Shown piece by piece: positions 7,913-16,886 of a stretch of DNA of 46,119 bases; within the stretch, counting starts at the first letter, position 1; every line of letters starts with the position of its first letter. The stretch covers positions 1 to 46,119 of the forward strand of contig CASGEB010000008.1 in the NCBI GenBank assembly GCA_949300375.1, in the 5' to 3' direction. This DNA is from an uncultured Pseudomonadota bacterium. GTDB lineage: Bacteria > Pseudomonadota > Alphaproteobacteria > RF32 > CAG-239. Made by a program: the position numbers and the translations under genes. The notes beneath the pieces are model-generated. The model ran no database searches, was not told the DNA's origin, and was given only the letters and a program-made list of their open reading frames with translations.

Positions 7913-10299
7913 AATTTACGTTATCATGGTTAAAAGAACATTTGGATACAACGGCATCGGTTGATGAGATTGCCGAAACGCTGACTAAAATCGGTTTGGA
8001 AGTTGAAGAGGTTGTAAACCCTGCTGCAAATTTGAAAGATTTTATCACGGCTAAAGTCGAGACTTATGAAAAGCATCCGGATTCCGACCATCTCGGGTTA
8101 TTGTGCGTTAATACCGGAAAAGAAAAACTGCAGGTTGTTTGCGGCGCGCCAAACTGCAAGCAGGGGTTAATCGGTATATTTGCGCAAGTCGGCGTTACCA
8201 TTCCATGCTATAATGAAAAACTGAAAGTCGGCAAAATCCGCGGTGTGGAAAGTTTTGGCATGATGTGTTCCGAAAAAGAGCTTGGCATCGGCGAAGATCA
8301 TAACGGTATTATCGAACTGCCGGCCGATACGCCTATCGGAGTTCCGGCAGATAAGGTTCTGAATATTGACCCTGTTTTTGAAATTTCCATTACGCCGAAC
8401 CGGGCGGAATGTTTGGGCGTTCGCGGCGTGGCAAGAGATTTGGCGGCTGCGGGATTCGGTACTTTGAAACCGCTGAATATCAAAAAAATTCCGGGAAGTT
8501 TCAAAAGCCCGATTACAGTGTCGATTGAAGCCAAAGATGCCTGCCCGACCTATGTCGGACGCTATATCAGAGGCGTTAACAACAAGGCAGAAACGCCGAA
8601 ATGGATGAAAGACCGTTTGTGCGCCATCGGGCTGCGTTCGATTTCGCCGCTGGTGGATGTGACCAACTACATCAATTATGACATGGCGCGGCCGCTGCAT
8701 GTTTTTGATGCTGATAAACTAAAAGGCAATATTACAGTCAGAATGGCAAAAGACGGTGAGAAGTTTGTTTCTCTGGAAGACAAAGAATATGCCATGGACA
8801 ATAAATCGCTCGGTATTTGCGACGATGAGGGAATCCAATGTCTGGGCGGCATTATGGGCGGTGCGGAAAAAGGCTGCAGCGAAGAAACGAAAAATGTTTT
8901 TTTGGAATGCGCTTTGTTTACGCCGGATTGTATTGCCCGTACCGGACGCAAATTTCAGATTGATTCCGACTCACGTTATCGTTATGAGCGCTGGGTTGAT
9001 CCGAAGTCGAACGTCCTCGGGTCGGATTATGCCACGCAGCTGATTACCGAAATTTGCGGCGGGGAGGTTTCCGAAATTGAAATCGCCGGTAATGAAAATT
9101 GCGCCGAACGGGTTGCCTATTTGCGTCCGGAGCGGTTAAAGAGCCTTATCGGGTTGGAAGTTTCAAAAGAGAAAATTGTTGATATTCTGAATAAACTCGG
9201 TTTTGAAACCTCCGAAGAAAGCGGAAAAATCAAAGCGATTTCTCCGACCTGGCGCGGTGATATTGAAGGCGAGCATGATTTGGTTGAGGAAGTTGTGCGG
9301 ATGATCGGGCTGGACGAGATTCCGGCGGAGTCTTTGCCACATGACAAGTTTCCGGTTCAAACCCTGACGCCGGTTCAACGCCGCAATGTGACGGTTAAGC
9401 ATGAGCTGGCTGCCCGCGGGATGTTGGAAACGGTAACCTGGAGCTTTACTGATTCAAAAATTGCGCAAATGTTCCGCAAAGCCGGACAAGAAGCCGTTCT
9501 GTTGTTTAATCCGATTGCTTCCGATTTGGACGAAATGCGTCCGTCGGTTTTGCCGAATTTGCTGTTGGCGGTTAAGAACAATATTGCCAAAGGTTACGGC
9601 AATGTATCTCTCTTTGAAGTCGGACCGCAGTTTTACGGCCGCAGACCGAAAGAGCAGACGTTGGCAGCCGGAGGCGTGCGCTGCGGGATGACGTCTAAAA
9701 AAGTTTGGACCGGCGATGAACGCGCTTTTGATGTTTTTGATGCCAAGGCCGATGCCATTGCAGCGATTGCGGCGGCTAACGGGCCATGGGAAAATGCTCA
9801 GGTGTTTCGCGATGCACCGGAATATTATCATCCGGGACGCAGCGGGTCGCTGCGTTTGGGCAAAAACGTGCTGGCTTATTTTGGCGAGATTCATCCGGCT
9901 GTAACCAAAAAACTGGGGATTAAGCAGCGAGTAATGGCTTTTGAGGTGTTCCTTGACAATATTCCGGAGCCGCGCGCATCTCAGGGTAAGGCTCGCAAGA
10001 AACTTGAGCTTTATCAGTTCCAGCCGCTGGACAAGGATTTGGCTTTTGTTCTGGATAAAGACGTGAAAGCCGGCGATGTGATTGCGGCAGCCAAAAATGC
10101 CGACCGCGTCCATATTACCGATGTTCGCATTTTTGACGTCTATGAAGGCGGGAATCTGCCGGAAGGTAAAAAGTCTCTGGCTTTGTCCGTGACTTTTCAG
10201 CCGATTGAAAACACCTTTACCGACAAAGATATTGAAGGGCTGATGAACAAGGTGGTTGATGAAGTCAGGAAGAAGACAGGCGGTGAATTAAGAGCCTGA
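7909..10299 (+). CDS. pheT: Phenylalanine-tRNA ligase beta subunit
   Basis: A full-length 796-residue beta subunit, partner of PheS. The domain order is normal: an N-terminal lobe with an OB-fold tRNA-binding domain (about 40-150, VVCGAPNCKQG region), the B3/B4 editing domain (about 210-370, including LVDVTNYINYDMARPLHVFDADK region landmarks), the B5 domain (about 395-470), a class II-like non-catalytic core and a C-terminal FDX-ACB anticodon-binding domain (about 700-796). Translational coupling to pheS by an ATGA overlap keeps the subunits balanced. A strong bidirectional terminator follows. Confidence 0.96.
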   Translation: MKFTLSWLKEHLDTTASVDEIAETLTKIGLEVEEVVNPAANLKDFITAKVETYEKHPDSDHLGLLCVNTGKEKLQVVCGAPNCKQGLIGIFAQVGVTIPCYNEKLKVGKIRGVESFGMMCSEKELGIGEDHNGIIELPADTPIGVPADKVLNIDPVFEISITPNRAECLGVRGVARDLAAAGFGTLKPLNIKKIPGSFKSPITVSIEAKDACPTYVGRYIRGVNNKAETPKWMKDRLCAIGLRSISPLVDVTNYINYDMARPLHVFDADKLKGNITVRMAKDGEKFVSLEDKEYAMDNKSLGICDDEGIQCLGGIMGGAEKGCSEETKNVFLECALFTPDCIARTGRKFQIDSDSRYRYERWVDPKSNVLGSDYATQLITEICGGEVSEIEIAGNENCAERVAYLRPERLKSLIGLEVSKEKIVDILNKLGFETSEESGKIKAISPTWRGDIEGEHDLVEEVVRMIGLDEIPAESLPHDKFPVQTLTPVQRRNVTVKHELAARGMLETVTWSFTDSKIAQMFRKAGQEAVLLFNPIASDLDEMRPSVLPNLLLAVKNNIAKGYGNVSLFEVGPQFYGRRPKEQTLAAGGVRCGMTSKKVWTGDERAFDVFDAKADAIAAIAAANGPWENAQVFRDAPEYYHPGRSGSLRLGKNVLAYFGEIHPAVTKKLGIKQRVMAFEVFLDNIPEPRASQGKARKKLELYQFQPLDKDLAFVLDKDVKAGDVIAAAKNADRVHITDVRIFDVYEGGNLPEGKKSLALSVTFQPIENTFTDKDIEGLMNKVVDEVRKKTGGELRA

Positions 10300-10310
10300 T
10301 AAAAACAACA

Positions 10311-10345
10311 AAAAAGGATTGCTTTTTAGCAATCCTTTTTTGTTA
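10311..10345. terminator. Bidirectional terminator between pheT and a convergent gene
   Basis: A perfect 12-bp stem (10311-10322 with 10329-10340) has A-rich and T-rich flanks, so it can act on both strands. It ends pheST on the plus strand and serves the minus-strand gene at 10360-11565. Confidence 0.9.
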
Positions 10346-10359
10346 TTACGGAACCGTTT

Positions 10360-11565
10360 TCAGAAGTTGAAAATGCCTTTGAATTGTTTCCAATATGCTT
10401 CCCGATTATATTTCAGAAAGATTTCAGTCATCTTTTGTTGTGCAAAACCGTATTTTCTTCCGTGCTGGACGATGAGTTTTTTGCGCTCTGTTTCCGGATA
10501 GTCCCAAAGGTAATTTTCAAATTCGTAGCCCAACGGGTCTTCATCAATTATTTTTGACGTGATTTCCGCATCTTGCATTTTCAGAATGTGTCTTTTGACT
10601 TCCTGATTGTGCAATGCTGCATAAACGCATTGTTCTGCCGGAATTACTTTTAGAATTTCTTTGTCGGAATTTTTTAACAGGCACTCGATGAGTTCATCAT
10701 CATGCAGCAAACCGATTTTGTTCAACGTTTGGGCAACCAACAGCGACAACTGATTTCCGTAGTGTTCAACCGCTTGTTTGAGCGATTTTTTTTGCTGCCG
10801 CGTCAGTAAAGCAGATTTGAGAAATTTAATCCGCATATTTTCAGACATTCCTTCGTAAAACCAATCGTGCACGGCAAGAGAAATTTTGTTGATGTAGCTT
10901 TCAAAGTTTTTGTCATCCTTCACTTCGGAGAACGGAACGGTATGTTTTTCCGTGTATATCTTCAAAATTTCCGGGTAGGGAACGATTTCTTTGACTTCTT
11001 TGTCATAAAGATTTTCGTAAAAAGGATTGTTTTGAAGGTAAAATTCCAAAAAGTGACGGTTTCTGTCGTTTGAAAGCAGCAGTCCGATATTTTGGATGCG
11101 CCGACATTCGAGGCAATAGGTCTTTGTGTCGGAGACATTTGCCCGGGTGAAAATTATTTTTTCACACTCCTTATTAAAATCGGCAGCTTCTTGCAACAAA
11201 ACAGGCAAAAATTTGAGGCCGTCTTCCCGCTCCAGAATGATTTGGCTTTCGTTGGCAGTGGGGGTCGATTTTTTTATCAGCGTCCAGACAATTTCCTTTT
11301 CGGCATTTTGCAGCAGCTTTTTTCGTGTTTGGGGGGAAGGAACAATATTTTGGATATATTGCAAAATCAGTTCCGACGGCCAGGTTGAGATAAAGATGTT
11401 TTCTATGACGGGGTTCATTTCCCGAGATGATTTTATCCGTTCATCAAAAGCCTGGCGGTTTTTTCCCAATACCATTTTAAAATCGGCGCAAAATTCGCCG
11501 TCATCGGCCAGACTTGCCAAAAGCAAATCGGTCTCTTGTTGCGACAAAGTCAGGTTCTTTTCCAT
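10360..11565 (-). CDS. Hypothetical protein, helical, unrecognised
   Basis: A 401-residue protein I do not recognise. It has no signal peptide or clear membrane segment, is rich in Leu, Lys and Glu, and looks all-helical, with possible degenerate repeats of about 50 residues (for example segments beginning near IQNIVPSPQTRKKLL and ALLTRQQKKSLKQAV). Such composition would suit a HEAT-like or other helical-repeat scaffold, but this is only an impression. There are two Cys in YCLECRR near residue 152, too few for a clear metal site. The ATG at 11565 lies in an A/T-only leader with no Shine-Dalgarno. It is divergent from lpxA and convergent with pheT, so it is probably monocistronic. Confidence 0.7.
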   Translation of the reverse strand: MEKNLTLSQQETDLLLASLADDGEFCADFKMVLGKNRQAFDERIKSSREMNPVIENIFISTWPSELILQYIQNIVPSPQTRKKLLQNAEKEIVWTLIKKSTPTANESQIILEREDGLKFLPVLLQEAADFNKECEKIIFTRANVSDTKTYCLECRRIQNIGLLLSNDRNRHFLEFYLQNNPFYENLYDKEVKEIVPYPEILKIYTEKHTVPFSEVKDDKNFESYINKISLAVHDWFYEGMSENMRIKFLKSALLTRQQKKSLKQAVEHYGNQLSLLVAQTLNKIGLLHDDELIECLLKNSDKEILKVIPAEQCVYAALHNQEVKRHILKMQDAEITSKIIDEDPLGYEFENYLWDYPETERKKLIVQHGRKYGFAQQKMTEIFLKYNREAYWKQFKGIFNF

Positions 11566-11666
11566 AATATTATTTTTTAATAAATGTTAATAATTTTTTT
11601 ATCGGGAACAGGCTATTGTTTTTTTATCTGAAAGTCAAGATGTAATAAATTGAAAGATTTGTTGTA

Positions 11667-11694
11667 TTTACGGCTGAATTTTTTGGTTTATAAT
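11667..11694 (+). promoter_or_regulatory. Probable promoter of lpxA
   Basis: A perfect TATAAT (11689-11694) has a weaker TTTACG (11667-11672) 16 bp upstream and lies 33 bp before the lpxA start. Confidence 0.5.
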
Positions 11695-11727
11695 TAAAAC
11701 AAACGTTAATTTTGTGAGGAGATTTTG

Positions 11728-12558
11728 ATGTCTAATATTCATCCGTCGGCAGTTGTTGAAAAAGGTGCGAAAATTGCGGAGAGTGCAATTATCGGTCCGT
11801 TTTGCTATATCAGCGCCAATGCGGTTATCGGGGAGAAAGTTAATCTGATTGCCAGGGTTACCGTTTTGGGCAATACGACAATCGGCGATGAAACGGTTGT
11901 GTTTCCGGGAGCCGTGCTGGGCGGCGGTCCGCAAGATCATGGCAACGAATTTCAGCCGGATGCCAAACTGGTTATCGGCAAGCGTAATGTTATTCGCGAG
12001 AATGTAACAATGCAGTGCGGTACGCCGAAAGGACAAACGCCGCCGGAAGATGGTTCCGAGCCGCAGAAGCTGATTACAATTGTCGGCGATGACGGAATGT
12101 TTATGGTCAATTCTCATGTGGCGCATGACTGTGTGGTCGGCAACGGCGTGATTATGACAAATAACGCTGTTATCGGCGGACATACGCGGTTGGGCGACGG
12201 CTGCATTCTGGGCGGAAATTCTGCTGTTCATCAATTTTGCCGAATCGGGCGCAAAGCAATGATTGGCGGAATGACGGGCATCGGCCGCGATGTTATTCCT
12301 TTTGGTATGGTTACCGGCGACCGTGGAAAGCTGCGCGGTTTGAATCTGGTCGGTATGAAACGCAGCGGTATGGCTGAGGCTGATATTAAAGCCGCAACGC
12401 GAGCTTATATGTTTATCTTCAAAGGAAAAGAAGGGACATTGGAAGAACGCGTAGAACAAGCTAAAGAGAAATTCAAAGGCAATGCCATTGTTCAGGAGCA
12501 GATTAAATTTATTGAGTTTGGTTTGAAAGACCGCCGCAATATTTTAACCGCAGAATAG
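11728..12558 (+). CDS. lpxA: UDP-N-acetylglucosamine acyltransferase LpxA
   Basis: A 276-residue cytoplasmic enzyme that carries out the first step of lipid A synthesis, moving a 3-hydroxyacyl chain from ACP to the 3-OH of UDP-GlcNAc. The left-handed beta-helix hexapeptide repeats fill residues 2-190, and the catalytic His is His133 in NSHVAHDC, with His130 beside it. There is a small insertion around 100-118 (GTPKGQTPPEDGSEPQ region) compared with the E. coli enzyme. I chose ATG 11728 over the TTG at 11725 because gaggag lies 7 bp upstream. lpxD and fabZ, often immediately upstream in Alphaproteobacteria, are absent here. Confidence 0.95.
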   Translation: MSNIHPSAVVEKGAKIAESAIIGPFCYISANAVIGEKVNLIARVTVLGNTTIGDETVVFPGAVLGGGPQDHGNEFQPDAKLVIGKRNVIRENVTMQCGTPKGQTPPEDGSEPQKLITIVGDDGMFMVNSHVAHDCVVGNGVIMTNNAVIGGHTRLGDGCILGGNSAVHQFCRIGRKAMIGGMTGIGRDVIPFGMVTGDRGKLRGLNLVGMKRSGMAEADIKAATRAYMFIFKGKEGTLEERVEQAKEKFKGNAIVQEQIKFIEFGLKDRRNILTAE

Positions 12559-12588
12559 TTTTGCTTAAAAGTATTTGTCTTTTTTAAT

Positions 12589-12635
12589 GAAAGAATAATT
12601 TTTCTATGTTATAGAAGGATTATTCTTTCTTTTTT
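12589..12635 (+). terminator. Terminator- or attenuator-like hairpin between lpxA and lpxI
   Basis: A perfect 11-bp outer stem (12589-12599 with 12619-12629) contains an inner 6-bp stem (ttctat/atagaa) and is followed by six T. It ends only 9 bp before the lpxI start, leaving no room for a promoter. Expression of lpxI-lpxB therefore depends on readthrough, or on a promoter inside lpxA. Confidence 0.75.
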
Positions 12636-12643
12636 GTGGATTA

Positions 12644-13498
12644 ATGATGACTGAAAATGTGAAAAAATTAGGAATTATTGCCGGAGGCGGGACTATTCCG
12701 AAGATGCTGATTGAGCATTGCCGCAAAAACGGCAGGCCGTATTTTGTGTTGGCGATAGAAGGCAATGCCGATAAAGACATTTTGTCGGACGAAGTGCCGC
12801 ATATGTGGATTAGAATCGGGCAGGCCGGCAGCGGTTTTAAAAAATTTGCCGAAGAAAAAGTGCAGGAAGTCGTGATGATCGGCACAATCCGGCGGCCGAG
12901 TTTTTCTGATTTGGTACCGGACTGGAAAACAACGGCGTTTTTTGCCAAAGTCGGGATGAAAGCGTTGGGCGATGACGGAATATTGCGTGCTTTGGTTAGA
13001 GAAATTGAGGCCGAGGGAATGATTGTCCGCGGAATTCACGAGGTTATTCCCGAACTGTTGGTAAAAGAAGGCGTGTTAGGCAAAGTTAAGCCGGATAAGC
13101 AAGCCTGGGCAGATATCAAGCGCGGGGTTGAGGTGGTTACAGAACTCGGGCGGTTGGACATCGGGCAGGGCGCGGTTATCCAACAAGGGCTTGTTTTGGC
13201 AGTGGAAGCAATTGAAGGAACGGATAAGATGCTTTTGCGCTGCGGCGATTATAAACGCAAAGGGCCGGGCGGCGTTTTAGTCAAACTGCGCAAGCCGCAG
13301 CAAGATATGCGGATTGATTTGCCGACTTTCGGCGTGCGGACAATAGAAAATGCACATAAGGCAGGATTGCGCGGCGTGGCTTTGCATGCCGGAAACGGCT
13401 TGATTGTGGACGAGGCGGAAGCCGTTAAGACGGCTGATAAACTCGGATTGTTTGTTGTCGGCGTGAATCCGGCCGATGCCAAACGGGAGGAAGCATAA
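12644..13498 (+). CDS. lpxI: UDP-2,3-diacylglucosamine pyrophosphatase LpxI
   Basis: A 284-residue enzyme of the DUF1009/LpxI family that hydrolyses UDP-2,3-diacylglucosamine to lipid X and UMP. It is the alphaproteobacterial replacement for LpxH. The N-terminal domain begins LGIIAGGGTIPKML, and the C-terminal catalytic domain carries the conserved LAVEAIEGTDKML, GPGGVLVKLRKPQQD and DLPTFGVRTIE blocks. Two consecutive ATG codons (12644, 12647) are possible starts, and neither has a good Shine-Dalgarno; the region immediately upstream is the T-tail of a hairpin. The stop overlaps lpxB by one base (TAATG). Confidence 0.95.
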   Translation: MMTENVKKLGIIAGGGTIPKMLIEHCRKNGRPYFVLAIEGNADKDILSDEVPHMWIRIGQAGSGFKKFAEEKVQEVVMIGTIRRPSFSDLVPDWKTTAFFAKVGMKALGDDGILRALVREIEAEGMIVRGIHEVIPELLVKEGVLGKVKPDKQAWADIKRGVEVVTELGRLDIGQGAVIQQGLVLAVEAIEGTDKMLLRCGDYKRKGPGGVLVKLRKPQQDMRIDLPTFGVRTIENAHKAGLRGVALHAGNGLIVDEAEAVKTADKLGLFVVGVNPADAKREEA

Positions 13499-14655
13499 TG
13501 AAAAAAATTTATCTGATTGCCGGAGAGCCTTCCGGAGATTTGCTCGGGTCGCGGTTGATGCGTGCATTGAAGAAAAAAACCGGCGGCGATGCGGCCTTTT
13601 ACGGCGTCGGCGGCGAGACAATGGAAGAAGAAGGGCTGAAGTCTTTGTTTGATATTGCCGATTTGTCGATTATGGGAATTATGGAGGTTATTCCGAGTAT
13701 TCCGAAAGTTTTGCGGCATATTAAAAATACGGTCGAAGATATTGTCAGGGTGCAGCCCGATGTGGTGGTTACGATTGACAGCTGGAGTTTTTCAGCGCGC
13801 GTTCATAAAGCGCTGCGTAAAAAGAAAACCGGCATCCCACAGGTGCATTATGTGGCGCCGCAGGTTTGGGCCTGGAAGAAAAAACGGGCGCGGACGATGT
13901 ATAAATACATTGACCATTTGTTGACTTTGCTGCCTTATGAACCGAAATATTTTACGCCTTATCATCTGCCGACGGATTTTGTCGGGCATCCGGTGATTGA
14001 GAGCGAGGCTTTGTATGCCGACGGAGCGAAATTTCGCGAGAAGTTCAATGTTCCGACAGAAAAAAGGGTTATTTCCGTGCTGCCGGGGTCGCGCAAAACA
14101 GAAGTCTGCAAATTGCTGCCGGTATTTTTTGACGCCGTGCGGGAGCTTTCTGAGCAAGATAAGGATTTGTTCTTTGTAATTCCGACGGTGAAAACCGTGG
14201 CCGGGATAGTTAAAGCAGAAACGGAAAAAAGCGGGCTGCCGGTTGTGGTAACTGAAACGCAGCAAGACCGTTATAATGCTTTTAAAGCTTCTTCGGCGGC
14301 GATTGCGGCTTCCGGTACGGTGGCACTGGAACTGGCAATTTTGGACGTGCCGCATATTGTGGCTTATAAGGTTTCGGCTTTTTCGGCTATGCTGGCGCGC
14401 CATTTTTTGAAAATTCAATTTGTGAATCTTTCCAATATTCTGCTTGGGCGCGAGATTGTGCCGGAGTTGTTGCAGGAGCGCTGCGTGCCGGGAAATATTC
14501 GTAATTATATCAAAGGCCTGTTGCAAAAAGATGATTTGTATGATAAACAAATTGCCGGTTTTAAGAAAGTCCGCGAAGTTCTTGGTTTGGGAGAGCAAAT
14601 GCCGAGTGAAAATGCTGCGGATATTGTTTTGCAACTATGCGAGAAAAAGAAGTAG
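13498..14655 (+). CDS. lpxB: Lipid-A-disaccharide synthase LpxB
   Basis: A 385-residue GT19-family glycosyltransferase that joins lipid X and UDP-2,3-diacylglucosamine into the lipid A disaccharide at the inner face of the membrane. Visible landmarks are GEPSGDLLGSRLM (8-20), FYGVGGETMEEEGL, the PQVHYVAPQVWAWKKKR block, LLPYEPKYF, VGHPVIE and VLPGSRKTEV. It overlaps lpxI by one base and is followed without any gap by the isopropylmalate-synthase-like gene. A gggagg site lies inside the end of lpxI. Confidence 0.96.
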   Translation: MKKIYLIAGEPSGDLLGSRLMRALKKKTGGDAAFYGVGGETMEEEGLKSLFDIADLSIMGIMEVIPSIPKVLRHIKNTVEDIVRVQPDVVVTIDSWSFSARVHKALRKKKTGIPQVHYVAPQVWAWKKKRARTMYKYIDHLLTLLPYEPKYFTPYHLPTDFVGHPVIESEALYADGAKFREKFNVPTEKRVISVLPGSRKTEVCKLLPVFFDAVRELSEQDKDLFFVIPTVKTVAGIVKAETEKSGLPVVVTETQQDRYNAFKASSAAIAASGTVALELAILDVPHIVAYKVSAFSAMLARHFLKIQFVNLSNILLGREIVPELLQERCVPGNIRNYIKGLLQKDDLYDKQIAGFKKVREVLGLGEQMPSENAADIVLQLCEKKK

Positions 14656-16155
14656 ATGAGATTTATTGACATTGTCGATACGACGGTGCGGGACGGCGAG
14701 CAGACCAGGGGTGTTTCGTTTAAACATGAAGAAAAACTGGTGATTGTCAAGCGCCTGCTGGCCGATGTCGGAGTCAGCCGCTGTGAAGTAGCAAGTGCGA
14801 AGGTCAGCAAAGAAGAACAAATTGCCCTGAGTGCGATTATGGAATGGGCAAAATCCGCCGGTTTTGAAAATGCCGTTGAGGTGTTGAGCTTTACCGATTA
14901 TAACAAGTCAATCGACTGGCTGAAGCCGACCGGCTGCCGGCGTATCAACCTTTTGACCAAAGGATCGCAGAAACATTGCGAACTGCAGCTTAAAAAGACA
15001 CTGGCCGAGCATTTGGAAGATGTGCGGAGAACGGTTGCCTATGCGCAGGAAAACGGTTTTGCCTGCAATGTTTATCTGGAAGACTGGTCCAACGGCATTA
15101 AAAACAGTCCGGATTATGTCTGGGAGATGTTGGACTGTTATGCCGGTTTGGGTTTTAAACGCATTATTCTTCCGGATACGCTCGGGGTTTTGAACCCGTT
15201 TGAAACGGAAGAATATATTGGCGAAACCATCAAGCGTTATCCGCAAACGGAATTTGAATTTCATCCGCATAATGATTACGGTATGGCGGCAGCGAATGCG
15301 CTGGCGGCAGTCAGAGCTGGTATCAGCGGATTGCATGTGACGGTTAACGGGTTGGGTGAACGTACAGGCAATGTGGATTTGGCGCAGGCGACGGCGGCAA
15401 TTAACGACCATAGCGATGCGGCTTGCAAAATTAATGAAAAAAAGCTCAAAGACATCAGTATTCTGGTTGAAACGTTCAGCGGCAAGCGGATTGCCGGAAA
15501 TATGCCGATTTTGGGCAGCGATGTTTTTACGCAGACGGCAGGGATTCATGCCGATGGTGATAAAAAGGGAAATTTGTATGTGAGCAATCTGACGCCCGAC
15601 AGATTTGACCGCAACCGCTCTTATGCATTAGGCAAGCTTTCCGGCAAGGCCAGCCTGGAGATGAATTTGGAGAAACTGCGGATTCATCTGAATGATGATC
15701 AAAAGCAAAAGCTGTTGCAAAAAATTGTGGAACTCGGTGATTTGAAAAAAACGGTTACGGTTGAGGATTTGCCTTTTCTGGTGGCAGATATGCTCGGCGG
15801 GCAGCGGTATAAGCTGTTTCGGGTGACGAACTGCGTGGTAACGACGACGATGCAGATGAAACCAAGCGCCAATATTCAGGTGGAATGCCGCGGCGAGGTT
15901 TTTGAAGAAACGGCTCAGGGGTCCGGCGGTTATGACGCTTTTATGAATGCTTTGCGCAAACTGGCGCCGAAAATGAATGTGGATATTCCGAAACTGTTGG
16001 ACTTTGAAATAAGTATTCCTCCGGGCGGAAGCTCTAATTCTTTGGTGGAGGCAACCATAAAATGGGACAACGGTATGGTGACTCATGCGGTTTCTGCCGA
16101 TCAGGTCAAGGCGGCGATTAAGGCTACGGAACGGGTTTTGAATCTGGTTTTGTAA
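14656..16155 (+). CDS. Alpha-isopropylmalate synthase-like enzyme (isopropylmalate or citramalate synthase)
   Basis: A 499-residue member of the DRE-TIM metallolyase family, which condenses acetyl-CoA with a 2-oxo acid. Active-site features are VDTTVRDGEQT (7-17, catalytic Arg12 and metal-ligand Asp13), the metal ligands HPHND (203-207) and NGLGERTGN (231-239). A C-terminal LeuA-type regulatory domain (about 390-499, with ISIPPGGSSNSLVEATIKW region) is present. The length and the SFKHEEK, NLLTKGSQKHC and VYLEDWSNG blocks resemble the ~500-residue paralogue common in Bacteroidota (from memory), so the substrate may be pyruvate (citramalate) or 2-oxoisovalerate (isopropylmalate). Its ATG directly follows the lpxB stop, so it is translated from the lpx transcript, an unexpected pairing. 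No other leu gene is in the window. Confidence 0.85.
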   Translation: MRFIDIVDTTVRDGEQTRGVSFKHEEKLVIVKRLLADVGVSRCEVASAKVSKEEQIALSAIMEWAKSAGFENAVEVLSFTDYNKSIDWLKPTGCRRINLLTKGSQKHCELQLKKTLAEHLEDVRRTVAYAQENGFACNVYLEDWSNGIKNSPDYVWEMLDCYAGLGFKRIILPDTLGVLNPFETEEYIGETIKRYPQTEFEFHPHNDYGMAAANALAAVRAGISGLHVTVNGLGERTGNVDLAQATAAINDHSDAACKINEKKLKDISILVETFSGKRIAGNMPILGSDVFTQTAGIHADGDKKGNLYVSNLTPDRFDRNRSYALGKLSGKASLEMNLEKLRIHLNDDQKQKLLQKIVELGDLKKTVTVEDLPFLVADMLGGQRYKLFRVTNCVVTTTMQMKPSANIQVECRGEVFEETAQGSGGYDAFMNALRKLAPKMNVDIPKLLDFEISIPPGGSSNSLVEATIKWDNGMVTHAVSADQVKAAIKATERVLNLVL

Positions 16156-16228
16156 TAAAATATCCGGTATTTAATATGCAATATAGGATGTTTTTTTAGA
16201 AAAATTGCATTTTCCAAAATAAAAGATA

Positions 16229-16257
16229 TTGACAAAAATGTCGGAATCGGATATAAC
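16229..16257 (+). promoter_or_regulatory. Near-consensus sigma70 promoter
   Basis: TTGACA (16229-16234), a 17-bp spacer and TATAAC (16252-16257), 39 bp before the orphan gene at 16297. The -35 hexamer is perfect. Confidence 0.8.
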
Positions 16258-16296
16258 GAAACAGTTAATTAGCCACTATTATAAAAATAATTATAT

Positions 16297-16716
16297 ATGG
16301 ATACAAAGATAAAGTCAGTTTGGAATATGGACGAAGCGATTTGTCTGCTCCAAGAATTAGGAATTAAGTTTTTGTATCTGCTGCCGGTTTGCGCAAAGCG
16401 TATTGCCGATTTGCAGAAAGCAGAGGATATGTTTAATACGAGATTTCGTCTTCCCTGCTGGGCCATCACGACAGTTGATAACCAAAAAAAATATCTTCGG
16501 ATGGATAACGCGGAGTTTATCCCGGAAAGTGTTATTAACAGAGTGAATATTATTCTCCCGGAACAAGGCGTTCTGAGTGAGATTAAAAGCGGGCTTTCTT
16601 TTAAAATTTTAAAAGAAGAGAGCGCCGGAAAATATTATTGGGACGATATCCCATTTGAAAATATGGGCGGACGTTTTTGGGAAAGTATGGTTCTTCCCCG
16701 TGTCCGGGTGGGATAA
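16297..16716 (+). CDS. Hypothetical protein, orphan
   Basis: A 139-residue soluble protein I do not recognise. It has no signal peptide or membrane segment. It begins with a predicted helix (MDTKIKSVWNMDEAICLLQ), has a mixed centre and ends in an aromatic/Gly-rich stretch (KYYWDDIPFENMGGRFWE). The gene has its own near-consensus promoter and its own terminator, so it is an isolated unit. The leader (about 30 nt) is A/T-only with no Shine-Dalgarno before the ATG. Such features suit a highly transcribed accessory gene, but no function can be inferred. Confidence 0.7.
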   Translation: MDTKIKSVWNMDEAICLLQELGIKFLYLLPVCAKRIADLQKAEDMFNTRFRLPCWAITTVDNQKKYLRMDNAEFIPESVINRVNIILPEQGVLSEIKSGLSFKILKEESAGKYYWDDIPFENMGGRFWESMVLPRVRVG

Positions 16717-16771
16717 AGATATTGGATGCCTTATCAGCAAGGTGCCATTTTTTTAATTAAACATGAGAAAG

Positions 16772-16806
16772 AAAACTGTCCGGCCGTGAGGTTAGACAGT
16801 TTTTTT
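16772..16806 (+). terminator. Rho-independent terminator of the 16297 orphan gene
   Basis: Arms aaaactgtc and gacagtttt enclose an inner imperfect stem with a GTGA loop and run into a T-tract at 16799-16806. Confidence 0.75.
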
Positions 16807-16811
16807 GTGTC

Positions 16812-16839
16812 TTGACAAGATGATGATATTGAATAAAAT
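16812..16839 (+). promoter_or_regulatory. Near-consensus sigma70 promoter
   Basis: TTGACA (16812-16817), a 16-bp spacer and TAAAAT (16834-16839), 48 bp before the orphan gene at 16887. It starts immediately after the preceding terminator. Confidence 0.7.
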
Positions 16840-16886
16840 TATCGGCGGTATTTTGAATTATTAATTTTTTTTAATTATTATAGTCA

